DNA of 64,000 bases from JBAZOO01 sp041648735 (GTDB lineage Bacteria > Verrucomicrobiota > Lentisphaeria > Oligosphaerales > CAITYL01): the NCBI GenBank assembly GCA_041648735.1, contig JBAZOO010000013.1, positions 32,409 through 96,408 of the forward strand, read 5' to 3'. The number at the start of each line of letters is the position of its first letter. Positions within the stretch are counted from its first letter, which is position 1. Positions 55,427 to 64,000 of the stretch are shown in pieces. The notes beneath the pieces are model-generated. The model saw only the letters and a program-made list of their open reading frames with translations, ran no database searches and was not told the DNA's origin. Made by a program: the position numbers and the translations under genes.

Positions 55427-56566
55427 ATGAAAAAAACAGCCATGCTCTTCGGAGCCCTCCTCGCCCTGTGCGCGGGCACCATTTGCGGAGAAGACGCCAT
55501 CCCCAAGCCGCCCGCCCCCGGTCCCGCCGCCGCCGCCTTGGCCGACGGCGCCAAATTCATCGTGGCCGGTCCCGCGCCGTCCGAACTCCGGACCGCCGGC
55601 AACCAGTTGCGGACGGTGGACGGGAAGACCGTGTGGCTGCAGGGGTTGAGCGTGCCGAGCCTGGAATGGCTCGAGGGCGGCGACCACATCCTGCGGTCGC
55701 TGGCCACGGGCATTGACGACTGGAAAGCCAACATCATCCGCCTGCCGGTGCGCGACGACTTCTGGTTCGGGCAGGGCAAGGGGCAGAAGGACGACGGCAC
55801 GGAGTACCGGAAGCTGGTCGCCGCCTGCATCCGGCTGGTGGCGGGACGGGGCGCCTACGTCGTGCTCGACCTGCACCGCTTCAAGGCGCCGAACGAGCAA
55901 CACCTCCGTTTCTGGCAGGAGGCGGCGGCCCGGTACAAAAATCATCCGGCCGTGCTCTTCGGCCTGTTCAACGAACCGCATGAGATCAGTTGGGACGTCT
56001 GGCAGCGCGGCGGCACCGTCGAGGAGAGCGCGCCCAAGAGCGCCACGGCCATCGCCGAGAACACCATCCAGCACCCCACGTTCCAATCGCCGGGCATGCA
56101 GCGGCTGGTGGACGCCGTGCGCGGGACCGGCGCGAAGAACATCGTGGTCGTCGGCGGGCTCGACTGGGCCTACGACCTGACGGGCGTGGTCACCGGCCAC
56201 GCGCTGGACGACCGCGGCGGCAACGGCATCGTCTACGACACCCACATCTATCCCTGGAAGAGCCAGTGGCGGGAAAAGGCGCTCGTCGCGGCCGGAAAAT
56301 ATCCGATCCTGGTGGGGGAAGTCGGCTGCACCTGGCAGCGGATGCCGTTCATCCCCCCCGAGCGGCACGAGAATCCCTACACCTGGGCGCCGGACATGAT
56401 CGCCTTCATCCAGAAGAACCGGCTGCACTGGACGGCATGGTCGTTCCACCCCAAGGCGTCGCCCGAGATCATCAGCAATTGGGAGTATGCGCCCACGCCC
56501 TACTGGGGCGCCTTTGTGCGGGCGGCGCTGCTCGGGGCCCGGTTCGAGTCGGACAAAGTCCGCTGA
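55427..56566 (+). CDS. GH5 family glycoside hydrolase (endo-beta-glucanase-like)
   Basis: This 379-residue exported GH5 enzyme has the signal peptide MKKTAMLFGALLALCAGTIC. The (beta/alpha)8 barrel shows VWLQGLSVPSLEW, ANIIRLPVRDDFWF, AYVVLDLHRF, the acid/base motif GLFNEPHE (Glu183), NGIVYDTHIYPWK, the nucleophile segment ILVGEVGC (Glu298) and WTAWSFHPKASP. It is therefore predicted to be a retaining enzyme, substrate probably cellulose or another beta-1,4-glucan or mannan; a subfamily cannot be fixed by eye. A run of C residues followed by an AT-rich leader (AAAAAAATAAAATACATAAC) precedes the start; an ATG at 55406 is possible. Confidence 0.88.
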   Translation: MKKTAMLFGALLALCAGTICGEDAIPKPPAPGPAAAALADGAKFIVAGPAPSELRTAGNQLRTVDGKTVWLQGLSVPSLEWLEGGDHILRSLATGIDDWKANIIRLPVRDDFWFGQGKGQKDDGTEYRKLVAACIRLVAGRGAYVVLDLHRFKAPNEQHLRFWQEAAARYKNHPAVLFGLFNEPHEISWDVWQRGGTVEESAPKSATAIAENTIQHPTFQSPGMQRLVDAVRGTGAKNIVVVGGLDWAYDLTGVVTGHALDDRGGNGIVYDTHIYPWKSQWREKALVAAGKYPILVGEVGCTWQRMPFIPPERHENPYTWAPDMIAFIQKNRLHWTAWSFHPKASPEIISNWEYAPTPYWGAFVRAALLGARFESDKVR

Positions 56567-56855
56567 CCAGCAGGGTGTCCGCGAATGTTCGCGAATGGGA
56601 AACGGGGTTTTGTGGGCATTAATCTTTTTGCGGCCATACCCAACCGAAACGTGAATCATTCAGAATTGATGCGGCGGCAAAAAAAAGCCGTCCCAACGGA
56701 AAGCGGGCAAAGGCGTTGCCCAAGTTTATGCAACGGTCTTGAAGGGCATGGATCTGGGAGTCGCTTGAAGCCGTTTGCGCCGGCGCGTGGCGAAGCGCCG
56801 GCACCGGATTCCGAACCACCCGCCTGAACCGCCGCAGGCAAGACCGCACCAGCGT
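56567..56855. other. Intergenic region between GH5 and GH94 genes
   Basis: This 289-base gap contains CGTTGGGACGG followed by eight T when read on the minus strand (around 56679-56702), a terminator-like hairpin without a gene to serve. It also holds a GC palindrome GCGCCGGCG...CGCCGGCAC near 56777-56804. No gene or repeat of the other families is seen. Confidence 0.4.
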
Positions 56856-59372
56856 ATGGAAAACCGCACCATGGACAACCACCGCAAGCAACCCCGCCGG
56901 CCCAAGGCGAACGCCTTCGGCCACTTTGACGACGGCCGCCGCGAATACGTCATCACCCGGCCCGACACGCCGCTGCCGTGGATCAACTACCTCGGCTGCG
57001 AGGAGTTTTTCGGCATCATCTCCAACACCGCCGGCGGCTACTGCTTCTACCGCGACGCGCGCCTCCGCCGCCTGACGCGCTACCGCTACAACAACGTGCC
57101 GCTGGACAGCAACGGCCGCTACATCTACATCAAGGACGGCCGGACTGTCTGGAACCCCTCCTGGAAGCCGGTGCGCACGAAGCTGGACGCCTACGAGTGC
57201 CGGCACGGCATGGGCTACACGCAGATCACCGGCGAGAAGAACGGCATCTCGGTCAGCACCCGCTATTTCGTCCCCATGGGCAAGAGCTGCGAGGTGTGGG
57301 ACCTGCGGGTGAAGAACACGGGGACGGCCCCGAAGCGCCTCCAGCTCTGGGGTTTCGTCGAATGGTGCCTGTGGGACGCGCAGGACGACGCGACGAACTT
57401 CCAGCGCAACTTCTCCACCGGCCAGGTCGAGGTCGAGCCACGGGTGGTCTACCACGTCACGGAATATCGCGAACGGCGCAACCACTTCGCCTACTTCTCC
57501 TGCTCGGTGCCCACGGCGGGCTTCGACACCTCGCGCAACGCCTTCGTGGGCGTGCATGAGGGGCTGGACGCCCCGAAGGCGATCCTGGCCGGGAACTGCA
57601 CCGGCTCCATCGCCTACGGCTGGCACCCGGTCGGCGCGCACCAGATCGACCTCGAGCTGGCGCCCGGCGAAGAAAAGCGGCTGCACTTCCTCCTCGGCTA
57701 CGCCGAAAACCCGGCCGACCACAAGTTCGTCCCCGGCAAGCTGGTGCGTCCGGGGCAATTGCTGGCGGACAAGACGCCGTTCCGCCAGGTCGAGGCGGCG
57801 CTGGGCACGCCGGCGCAGGTGGACGCCGCCTTTGCCGCGCTTCAGGGGTACTGGGACGGGCTGCTTTCCATCTATTCCGTCGAGGTGGCGAATCCGCACG
57901 TCTCGCGCATGGTCAACGTCTGGAACCAGTACCAGTGCATGACCACGCTGAACCTTTCCCGCTCCGCGTCACTGTACGAATCCGGCATTGGCCGCGGCAT
58001 GGGCTACCGCGACTCGAACCAGGACATTCTCGGCGTGGTGCATCTCCAGCCGGAGCGCTGCCGCCAGCGCATCCTGGACCTGGCCGCGACGCAGCTCGCC
58101 GACGGCACCTGCTTCCACCAGTACCAGCCGCTGACCAAGAAGGGCAACGCCGACATCGGCGGCGGCTTCAACGACGACCCGCTGTGGCTGCCGTTGGCGG
58201 TCTACGCCTACATCGCCGAAACCGGCGACACCGGCATCCTGCAGGCGCGCTGCGTCTACGCGGACAAGCCCGAGGCGGCCGCGACCCTCATGGACCATCT
58301 CGAGCTGTCCATGGACTACACCCGGCGCAACCTCGGCCCGCACCGGCTGCCGCTGATCGGGCACGCGGACTGGAACGACTGCCTGAACCTCAACTGCTTC
58401 TCCACCACGCCGGGCGAGTCCTTCCAGTGCGCCGGCGACATCGGCGGCTCGGCGGCCGAGTCCGTGATGATCGCAGGATTGTTCTGCGCCGCCTGCGACC
58501 GCATGGCCGGCATCTACCGCGCCGCGGGCCTGCCCGAGGAGAAGGTCCGGGCCATGCTCGCCCACCAGGACGCCATGCGGAAGGCGGTGGCGACCGCCGG
58601 CTGGGACGGCGAGTGGTTCCTGCGCGCCTATGACGCCCACGGGCGCAAGGTCGGCTCCAAGGACTGCGACGAGGGCAAGATCTTCATCGAAAGCCAGGGC
58701 TGGTGCGTGCTGGGCGGGATCGGCCTGGCCGATGGCCGGGCGCGCCGGGCGCTGGACTCGGTCAAGAAGCACCTGGCCACGCCCAACGGCATCGTGTTGC
58801 AGCAGCCGGCCTACTCGACCTATCACGTCGAGCTCGGCGAGGTCACCAGCTATCCGCCGGGCTACAAGGAGAACGCCGGCATCTTCACCCACAACAACAC
58901 CTGGATCCAGTGCGCCGAGGCGCTGCTGGGCAACGGCGAAGCGGCGCTGGACTACTACCTCGCCATCTGCCCCTCGAAGAAGGAGGAGCAGATCGCGACC
59001 TACCGCTGCGAGCCGTATGTGTACAGCCAAATGACCGCCGGCCCCGACGCGCCGACCCCGGGCGAGGCGAAGAACGCCTTCCTGACCGGCACCGCCGCTT
59101 GGAGCTTCGTCGCCATCTCCCAATACATCCTGGGCGTGGCGCCGACCCCCGCCGGGCTGGTCGTCAATCCCTGCATTCCGGCAAGCTGGAAGGGGTTCAC
59201 CGTGACCAGGCGCTTCCGCGGCGCCACCTACCGGATCCGGGTGGCGAACCAGGCCGGCCTCAGCCGCGGCGTCCGCCGCCTCAGCGTCAACGGCACCACC
59301 GTCGCCGGCAACTGCATCCCCGTCGCCAAGGCGGGGGAAACCATCACCGTCGAGGCGGTATTGGAAGCCTGA
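56856..59372 (+). CDS. GH94 family phosphorylase (cellobiose phosphorylase-like)
   Basis: This 838-residue cytosolic enzyme without signal peptide has the GH94 order: a beta-sandwich N-terminal domain (WINYLGCEEFFGIISNTAGGY, YNNVPLDSNGRYIYIKDG), a helical linker, an (alpha/alpha)6 barrel (GIGRGMGYRDSNQDILG) and the catalytic acid in IGHADWNDCLNLN. The phosphate-site segments HVELGEVTSYPPGYKENAGIFTHNN and QMTAGPDAPTPGEAKNAFLTGTAAW are present. It splits a beta-1,4-linked disaccharide such as cellobiose with phosphate, saving one ATP. Close similarity to cellobiose phosphorylase is evident; cellobionic or other specificity cannot be excluded. It pairs with the exported GH5 enzymes on either side. 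No good SD; ATG at 56871 is an alternative. Confidence 0.9.
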   Translation: MENRTMDNHRKQPRRPKANAFGHFDDGRREYVITRPDTPLPWINYLGCEEFFGIISNTAGGYCFYRDARLRRLTRYRYNNVPLDSNGRYIYIKDGRTVWNPSWKPVRTKLDAYECRHGMGYTQITGEKNGISVSTRYFVPMGKSCEVWDLRVKNTGTAPKRLQLWGFVEWCLWDAQDDATNFQRNFSTGQVEVEPRVVYHVTEYRERRNHFAYFSCSVPTAGFDTSRNAFVGVHEGLDAPKAILAGNCTGSIAYGWHPVGAHQIDLELAPGEEKRLHFLLGYAENPADHKFVPGKLVRPGQLLADKTPFRQVEAALGTPAQVDAAFAALQGYWDGLLSIYSVEVANPHVSRMVNVWNQYQCMTTLNLSRSASLYESGIGRGMGYRDSNQDILGVVHLQPERCRQRILDLAATQLADGTCFHQYQPLTKKGNADIGGGFNDDPLWLPLAVYAYIAETGDTGILQARCVYADKPEAAATLMDHLELSMDYTRRNLGPHRLPLIGHADWNDCLNLNCFSTTPGESFQCAGDIGGSAAESVMIAGLFCAACDRMAGIYRAAGLPEEKVRAMLAHQDAMRKAVATAGWDGEWFLRAYDAHGRKVGSKDCDEGKIFIESQGWCVLGGIGLADGRARRALDSVKKHLATPNGIVLQQPAYSTYHVELGEVTSYPPGYKENAGIFTHNNTWIQCAEALLGNGEAALDYYLAICPSKKEEQIATYRCEPYVYSQMTAGPDAPTPGEAKNAFLTGTAAWSFVAISQYILGVAPTPAGLVVNPCIPASWKGFTVTRRFRGATYRIRVANQAGLSRGVRRLSVNGTTVAGNCIPVAKAGETITVEAVLEA

Positions 59373-59453
59373 ACGCGCCGGCCAGCCCAGGCTCCCACTG
59401 GCCGCGCCCGCGGCAACCACCGCCGCCTCAATACCACAACAAGGAACCGACCC

Positions 59454-61766
59454 ATGAAATGGCTGCCCGTCCTGCTCCTCGCCGCGGCGCTCTGCCCCGG
59501 CCGCCTGCTCGGCGCGGAAATCGCCGCCGCCGCACAACCCGCCGCGCCGCCGCCATCGCTGATCCCCAACGGCGACTTCGAGGGCGACGCGGACCGCGAC
59601 GGCGCGCCCGACGGCTGGAAGGCCGGCGACGGCGTGAGCTTCGAGGAGGAGGAAGCCGGCAACCACTTCCTGCGGCTGAAGGTCCAGGAGCCCGGCAAGA
59701 TGGTGCTGCTCTACCGCGCGGTTCCCCTGAAGCCGGAGGACCAGGCCTTCGAGCTGGCCTACCGCGTCCGCTACGAGGGGATCAAGGTCGGCAAACAGCC
59801 CTGGTTCGACGGCCGGATCATGATGAGCTTCAAGGATGCGGAAGGGAAAGTGCTCAAGCCCGCGCCCGCGCCGCCGGTCTTCCGCGGCAGCGCCAGGGAG
59901 TGGCAGCCACGGCGCCAGAGGTTCCTGGTGCCGGCAGGCGCCAAAACCCTGGAGATCATGCCCTGCCTCCTCCAGGCCGCCGCCGGGACGCTGGATTTCG
60001 ACGACCTCCGCCTGACCCCGCTCGATGCCGCGGCCGCCGCCGAACTCCAGGCCGCCCTCGCCGCCGCGGCCGCAAGGAAGGCCGCGGCGGAAGCCGCGCT
60101 CGAAAGGAAGGTTGACGACAAGATTGCCGCCCTGCTGGCCGCCACCGGCAACCTCCTGGCCAACGGCGACCTTCAGGCGCCCAACAAGGCGGGGGATTTC
60201 CCCGAAAACTGGGGCCGGGCAACCGCGGGCAGCGGCATCACCTGGGAAGAGGAAAACGGCAGACGCTTCCTGCGTCTCGCGCAGCGGGAACCGGGAAAGC
60301 TCCTCATGCTCCACCGCTTCGTCCCGCTGCCCACCGCCGCCAAGGGCATCGAAGTGACGATCCGCTACCGCACGGCGGGCCTCGAGAAGGGCACGCCGAT
60401 GCCCGGCGACGCCCGGGCGATCCTCCACTGGCTTGGCGGCGGCCGCTTCGGCCATCTGGAATACGGCAACCCGGTCAAGCCGGAACCGCCCACGCTCGGC
60501 TTCTCGCCCAAGGCCGCCGACTGGACGGAAGTCACAACGCGCATGCTGGTTCCCGAAGGCGCGACCAAGCTCCAACTCATGCCCGGCCTGTGGTTCGTCA
60601 AGACCGGGACGCTCGACCTGGCGGAAATCCGGATCGCCCCGATCAGCCCCGCCGACGCGGAAGCCATGGCCGCCGAAGCCGCCGCCGCCGCCCAGAAAAA
60701 GGCCGAACGCAATGCTCTCATCGAAAAGGATCTGGCCCGGCCGGCCGTCAGCCGGGAACTGAAGGTCGCGGGGAACCGCCTGGTCACGCCGGAGGGCAAC
60801 CCCGTCTGGCTGCAAGGGCTGTGCGTGGACAGCCTGGAGTGGGGGCCGGGCGACAACGTGCTCTGGTCCATCCGCGTGGCGCTGGATGACTGGCACGCCA
60901 ATGTCATCCGTCTGCCGGTGCATGACAAGTTCTGGTTCGGCGAGGCTTTCAAGGGCAGTCCCGCGGGCGATCCCGAACGCTACCGGCAGACCGTGGACCA
61001 GGCCGTCAAACTCTGCGCCGCCAAGGGTGCCTATCTGGTGCTGGATCTGCACGTGTTCGGCGCGCCCATGCCGGAACATGTGGAATTCTGGAAAGATGCG
61101 GCCGCCCGCTACAAGGACAACCCGGCCGTGCTCTATGAGCTGTTCAACGAACCGCATGGCATTCCCTGGAAGATCTGGCGCGACGGCGGCGACTTGAGCG
61201 CCCCCGACAGCCAGCACCAGGACAAGGCGGTGGTGGAAAACACGGAAACCAACAGCGGCAAGATTTCCGTGGGCCTGCAGGCGCTGGTGGACGCCGTCCG
61301 CGGCACCGGCGCCCGGAACATCGTCATTGCCGGCGGCATCGGCTGGAGCTACGATCTCTCCGGCATCCTGGAGGGCTACGCCCTGCGGGAACGGGAAGGC
61401 GGCAACGGCATCATGTACTCCCACCACAACTATCCGTGGAAGGTCGGCTGGCAAAAGGCGGTGCTGGACGCGGCCGCCAAGCACCCCATCTTCGTCGGCG
61501 AAGTGGGCTGCCCGGAGAAATGGGAGGACTTCGCCTTCATCAAGCCCAACGAGCGTTATGAGAAGCTCGGCCCCGGCTGCACCTGGCCGGCGGACATGCT
61601 CGGCACCATCCAGAAGCACCAGCTCAACTGGACCGGCTTCAGCTTCCACCCGCATTGCGGACCGATGGTCATCAAGGACTGGGACTACACCCCGACTCCC
61701 TACTGGGGCGTCTTCGTCAAGGAAGCCCTGTCCGGCAAGGTGTTCGAGGTGCAGAAACTCCGGTAG
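59454..61766 (+). CDS. Multidomain GH5 glycoside hydrolase with two N-terminal binding-like modules
   Basis: This 770-residue exported protein has the signal peptide MKWLPVLLLAAALCPGRLLG. Module 1 (about 38-190: LIPNGDFEGDADRDGAPDGW to TLDFDDLRLTPL) and module 2 (about 225-400: NLLANGDLQAPNKAGDFPENW to TLDLAEIRIAP) are CBM4/9-like sandwiches, each followed by an Ala-rich coiled linker. The GH5 barrel (about 425-770) carries VWLQGLCVDSLEW, YLVLDLHVFGAP, ELFNEPHG (acid/base Glu566) and IFVGEVGCPEKW (nucleophile Glu683). AAGGAACCGACCC precedes the start. The last part (from 61269) is the source or sister of the pseudogene at 49594. A processive or substrate-anchored glucanase is likely. Confidence 0.88.
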   Translation: MKWLPVLLLAAALCPGRLLGAEIAAAAQPAAPPPSLIPNGDFEGDADRDGAPDGWKAGDGVSFEEEEAGNHFLRLKVQEPGKMVLLYRAVPLKPEDQAFELAYRVRYEGIKVGKQPWFDGRIMMSFKDAEGKVLKPAPAPPVFRGSAREWQPRRQRFLVPAGAKTLEIMPCLLQAAAGTLDFDDLRLTPLDAAAAAELQAALAAAAARKAAAEAALERKVDDKIAALLAATGNLLANGDLQAPNKAGDFPENWGRATAGSGITWEEENGRRFLRLAQREPGKLLMLHRFVPLPTAAKGIEVTIRYRTAGLEKGTPMPGDARAILHWLGGGRFGHLEYGNPVKPEPPTLGFSPKAADWTEVTTRMLVPEGATKLQLMPGLWFVKTGTLDLAEIRIAPISPADAEAMAAEAAAAAQKKAERNALIEKDLARPAVSRELKVAGNRLVTPEGNPVWLQGLCVDSLEWGPGDNVLWSIRVALDDWHANVIRLPVHDKFWFGEAFKGSPAGDPERYRQTVDQAVKLCAAKGAYLVLDLHVFGAPMPEHVEFWKDAAARYKDNPAVLYELFNEPHGIPWKIWRDGGDLSAPDSQHQDKAVVENTETNSGKISVGLQALVDAVRGTGARNIVIAGGIGWSYDLSGILEGYALREREGGNGIMYSHHNYPWKVGWQKAVLDAAAKHPIFVGEVGCPEKWEDFAFIKPNERYEKLGPGCTWPADMLGTIQKHQLNWTGFSFHPHCGPMVIKDWDYTPTPYWGVFVKEALSGKVFEVQKLR

Positions 61767-61911
61767 GCAACGCCGGAAAGGGCGGCGGCCCATGCCGGGC
61801 AGAAAGGCCAACACAATTCGGCTTTCCCTGTTTTTTGTGGGTGTCTGGCTGAGCACGGAATCTTGGCCAAGCCGCCGCTTCGATCCGGCGCGCAATGCAC
61901 TGAGGACCAAC

Positions 61912-63370
61912 ATGCTATCGGCTTTCCACGGAATCAGGCTCATGCGGCTCCCCCACGGATTGACCTTTCTTGTCGCCCTCGCCGGCGCCGGCGGCCAGCT
62001 CTTCGCCGCCGAACCCTTGCCGATGGCGGCAGCCGAAACCGCCACCTTCCAGCCGCCGGGACTGCTCGCCGGCCCCGCCGATTTCGCCCGCCTTCGCGAA
62101 GCTGTCCGGCAGCCGGGCCTGCACCGCGACCTGGCCCGCTTCGTCCAGGGCTGTGCCGACCGCGAACTCAACGAGGAGGTGGTCACCCGGTGCATCATCG
62201 GCCGGCGGCTGCTCTACGCCTCACGTGCCGTCCTGCGCCGCGTCATCAATGGCGGCATCACGTATCAGCTCACTGGTGACCGCCGCTACGCCCGCCGCGC
62301 CCTGGCCGATCTTCTCGCCGCCGCGGCCTTTCCCGACTGGAATCCGTCCCACTTCCTCGACACCGCCGAGATGAGTTGCGCCTTTGCCCTCGGCCTCGAC
62401 TGGCTCCACGCGGCCATGACCGCCGAGGAACGCCGCCAGATCGAGGAGGCGCTTATCCGCCTCGGCCTCGAACCAGGGCTCAATCCGCCCAATCCGCACT
62501 GGGGCAACAGTGACAACAACTGGAACGCCGTCTGCCATGGCAGCCTCGCCATGGGGGCGTTCGCCGTCCGCCATCGCCGGCCCGACCTGGCGGAGAAGAT
62601 CATCGCCCGCGCCATCAAGGCCCTTCCGCTGCACGGCCGGAATTTTGCCCCCGATGGCGCGTTCGTCGAAGGCCCGATTCGCCTTCTGGCGCGATGCCTG
62701 GCTCCCGGATGCCACCTGGGTCGGCACCAAGGGCGGACGCGCCACGCTCAGCCATGGGCATCTGGATGCCGGCTCCTTCGTCCTCGAGGCGGGCGGCGTC
62801 CGCTGGGCGGTTGACCCCGGCATGGAGGAATACCACCGGATCGAATCCATGGGGATCAATCTCTGGGGCGCCGAACGCTTCACACTCTTCCGCATCGGCC
62901 CCGACGGGCACAGCATCCCCCGCCTCGATGGCATCGCCCCTGATCCCGCCGGCAACTGCCCGCGCATCGCCTGGACCGCGACGCCGCTACCCGCGGTCAC
63001 CTTTGATCTCACGCGGCTTTACCCCAAGCATCTCACCCGCCTTCACCGCACGGTCGCCGCACTGCCCGACGGCCAGACCGGCTGGCGCGACGAGGTCGGC
63101 GGCCTCGCCGCCGGGACGACCTACCGCTTCACCTGGCTCACCACGGCCGATGTGGAAACCGATGCCGCCAGGGTGACGCTCAGCCAAGGCGGACGCCGCC
63201 TCCGCATCGAGGCCCGCGGCGACCAGCCCGTGACGATCTCGGCCGTGGCTGCGACCACGCTTTACAAAAAGCCCGACACCCCCATTCCCGGCCTCAAGCG
63301 CCTCGAGTTCGCAATCACCTCCCCCGGCACCGACTTCGCGCTCAACCTCTCCGCCGCACTCCTCCCGTAG
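61912..63370 (+). pseudogene. Heparinase II/III-like polysaccharide lyase with internal deletion and frameshift
   Basis: The first frame (61912 to about 62673) encodes a signal peptide (LTFLVALAGAGGQLFAAE) and most of the (alpha/alpha) toroid: ADFARLREAVRQPG, LDTAEMSCAFALGLDWLH, NPHWGNSDNNWNAVCHG and GRNFAPDGAFVEGP. At about 62672-62676 the homology moves to another frame, continuing as RFAFWRDAWLPDATWVG, then GGRATLSHGHLDAGSFVLEAGGVRWAVDPG (the His/Asp segment) and a beta-sandwich to 63370. In intact relatives roughly 130 residues, starting GYWGYGTRYT-like, separate these two points. So the gene has lost several hundred bases and its frame. Substrate would have been a uronic-acid glycan. Confidence 0.8.
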
Positions 63371-63479
63371 TCCCGCCAGCGCCGCAACCGCCCTCGTTCC
63401 ACCCGGCCTTTGCCTGGCGGTGGTGGCGCTTTTCCGATCCCCCGCTGAAGCGTGACTCCAGTGGGGGGCTCCGAATTTG

Positions 63480-63589
63480 CCTGTCCCCAAGTGCTGTCCC
63501 CAAGTGCTTGCCTGTCCCCAAGTGCTTGCCTGTCCCCAAGTGCTTGCCTGTCCCCAAGTGCTTGCCTGTCCCCAAGTGCTGTCCGCCCA
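63480..63589. repeat. 18-bp tandem array of CCTGTCCCCAAGTGCTTG
   Basis: The unit CCTGTCCCCAAGTGCTTG repeats four times exactly (63511 to about 63582), with one shorter copy on each side, so the TGTCCCCAAG core occurs six times in about 100 bases. It lies just past the heparinase-like pseudogene and uses the same core as the elements at 6017-6385 and 14790-14910. Confidence 0.9.
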
Positions 63590-63590
63590 G

Positions 63591-63840
63591 CGTGGCACCG
63601 GCATTCCTGCCGGTGCCACGCTCCCGCGGCCCCGGCGGGGCCGGAGCCTAAAGCCCCCGGCTTCAGCCGGGGGACTGGCGATCCAGCCAGCCGAATGCGC
63701 CCTGGAGGGGCGCGAGTGACGTTTTTTGCCGTCCAGCGCCTCGGGGGGCGGCCAGCACTCGCGCCCCGCTGGGGCGCAATTCAACCCTGCGGAACCCCCA
63801 GACCCCCCGGCTGAAGCCGGGGGCTTTATTCCCTGGCCCC
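63591..63840. repeat. Three GC-rich hairpins in the right-end repeat cluster
   Basis: CGTGGCACCGGCA (63591-63603) pairs with TGCCGGTGCCACG (63608-63620). CCCCCGGCTTCAGCCGGGGG forms a hairpin near 63655, and CCCCCCGGCTGAAGCCGGGG near 63806 is the same palindrome in the other orientation. A GTGGCACGGGCATTCC fragment near 1750 is related to the first. No gene is visible in the 630 bases from 63371 to the window end. Confidence 0.8.
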
Positions 63841-63876
63841 CGCTGGGGGCCGCGCCTTCAGCGGGCGGCGGTTTGG

Positions 63877-63924
63877 CCCGGGTTGGAGTTCACGCTTCAG
63901 CGAAGCCACCGGCACGGCGGCCTG
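63877..63924. repeat. 48-bp dispersed repeat, copy B
   Basis: It matches 47427-47474 at 47 of 48 positions. It carries the TGGAGTTCACGCTTCAGCG arm and continues to GGCACGGCGGCCTG. Beyond it, to the window end, I see nothing assignable. Confidence 0.9.
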
Positions 63925-64000
63925 AAACCATAGGGAGAGACTTGATTTATTGCCCTGGCGTGCTTGGCTATAGGCGTGACACCCGCCGCCGGCATCTTGT

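Noticed and set aside
57969..62198. A 1409-residue open frame on the minus strand
   Set aside because: It is antisense to the GH94, GH5 and lyase genes, which have full families and motifs. Long antisense frames are expected at this GC content, and this one has no recognisable domain.
63480..63589. CRISPR array
   Set aside because: Units are 18 bases in direct succession with no variable spacers and no cas genes.

Overview
The window is high-GC DNA. It looks like a Lentisphaerota-type (PVC superphylum) bacterium, probably from a particulate or polysaccharide-rich habitat. The pointers are paired Ser/Thr kinases with an N-terminal zinc ribbon, pseudopilin-like proteins starting FTLIELLVV, PEP-CTERM proteins, a GntR-LacI hybrid regulator, a URO-D-family methyltransferase-like protein, DUF4432/DUF6298-type carbohydrate proteins, and an abundance of short palindromic repeats. 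The assignment is an inference from gene content; no rRNA is present.

Layout. 0.1-3.6 kb: purQ, a thiol peroxidase of the glutathione peroxidase family, a Nif3-like protein and a PEP-CTERM protein with a clear promoter and terminator. 3.9-11.7 kb: a large GreA-domain protein, a three-copy palindromic repeat, a small M15-like peptidase, recQ, glgB and an acylphosphatase. 11.7-19.4 kb: two paralogous zinc-ribbon Ser/Thr kinases flanking a class II fructose-bisphosphate aldolase, then a metallophosphoesterase. 19.5-24.3 kb: clpC, alanine racemase and a frameshifted glutamate racemase. 24.5-28 kb: a DUF6298-like protein, then a transposase remnant fused to a decapitated AraC gene. 27.7-34.9 kb: a four-gene minus-strand carbohydrate operon (PfkB-HAD fusion, deoxyhypusine-synthase-like protein, DUF4432 epimerase, URO-D-like protein) diverging from an AraC regulator and a nuclease-HhH gene. 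35-47.4 kb: tRNA-Val, methyltransferase, alkaline phosphatase, rubredoxin, L-fucose isomerase, a YdbH/AsmA-like protein, a YfhO-like membrane protein, a polyferredoxin/DUF362 pair and tRNA-Glu. 47.7-63.4 kb: an accessory beta-glucan locus with a GntR-LacI regulator, two pseudopilins, two GH5 glucanases plus a GH5 pseudogene, a carbohydrate-binding-like secreted protein, a giant autotransporter-repeat PEP-CTERM protein, a GH94 phosphorylase and a broken heparinase II/III-like gene. 63.4-64 kb is packed with repeats.

How the genes fit together. The accessory end reads as a cellulose/beta-glucan utilisation region: exported GH5 enzymes would cut the polymer, and the GH94 protein, which has no signal peptide, would split cellobiose-like sugars by phosphorolysis inside the cell. 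The fucose isomerase and the PfkB-HAD operon suggest use of further monosaccharides. Genome decay is visible throughout: murI, a GH5 copy, a heparinase-like gene, an AraC gene and a transposase are each frameshifted, truncated or internally deleted. Several dispersed repeat families (the CCTGTCCCCAAG palindrome, a TGGAGTTCACGCTTCAGCG inverted repeat, and AT-rich CCCACGAA/CACAAATC runs) invade intergenic space and even the 3' ends of genes.
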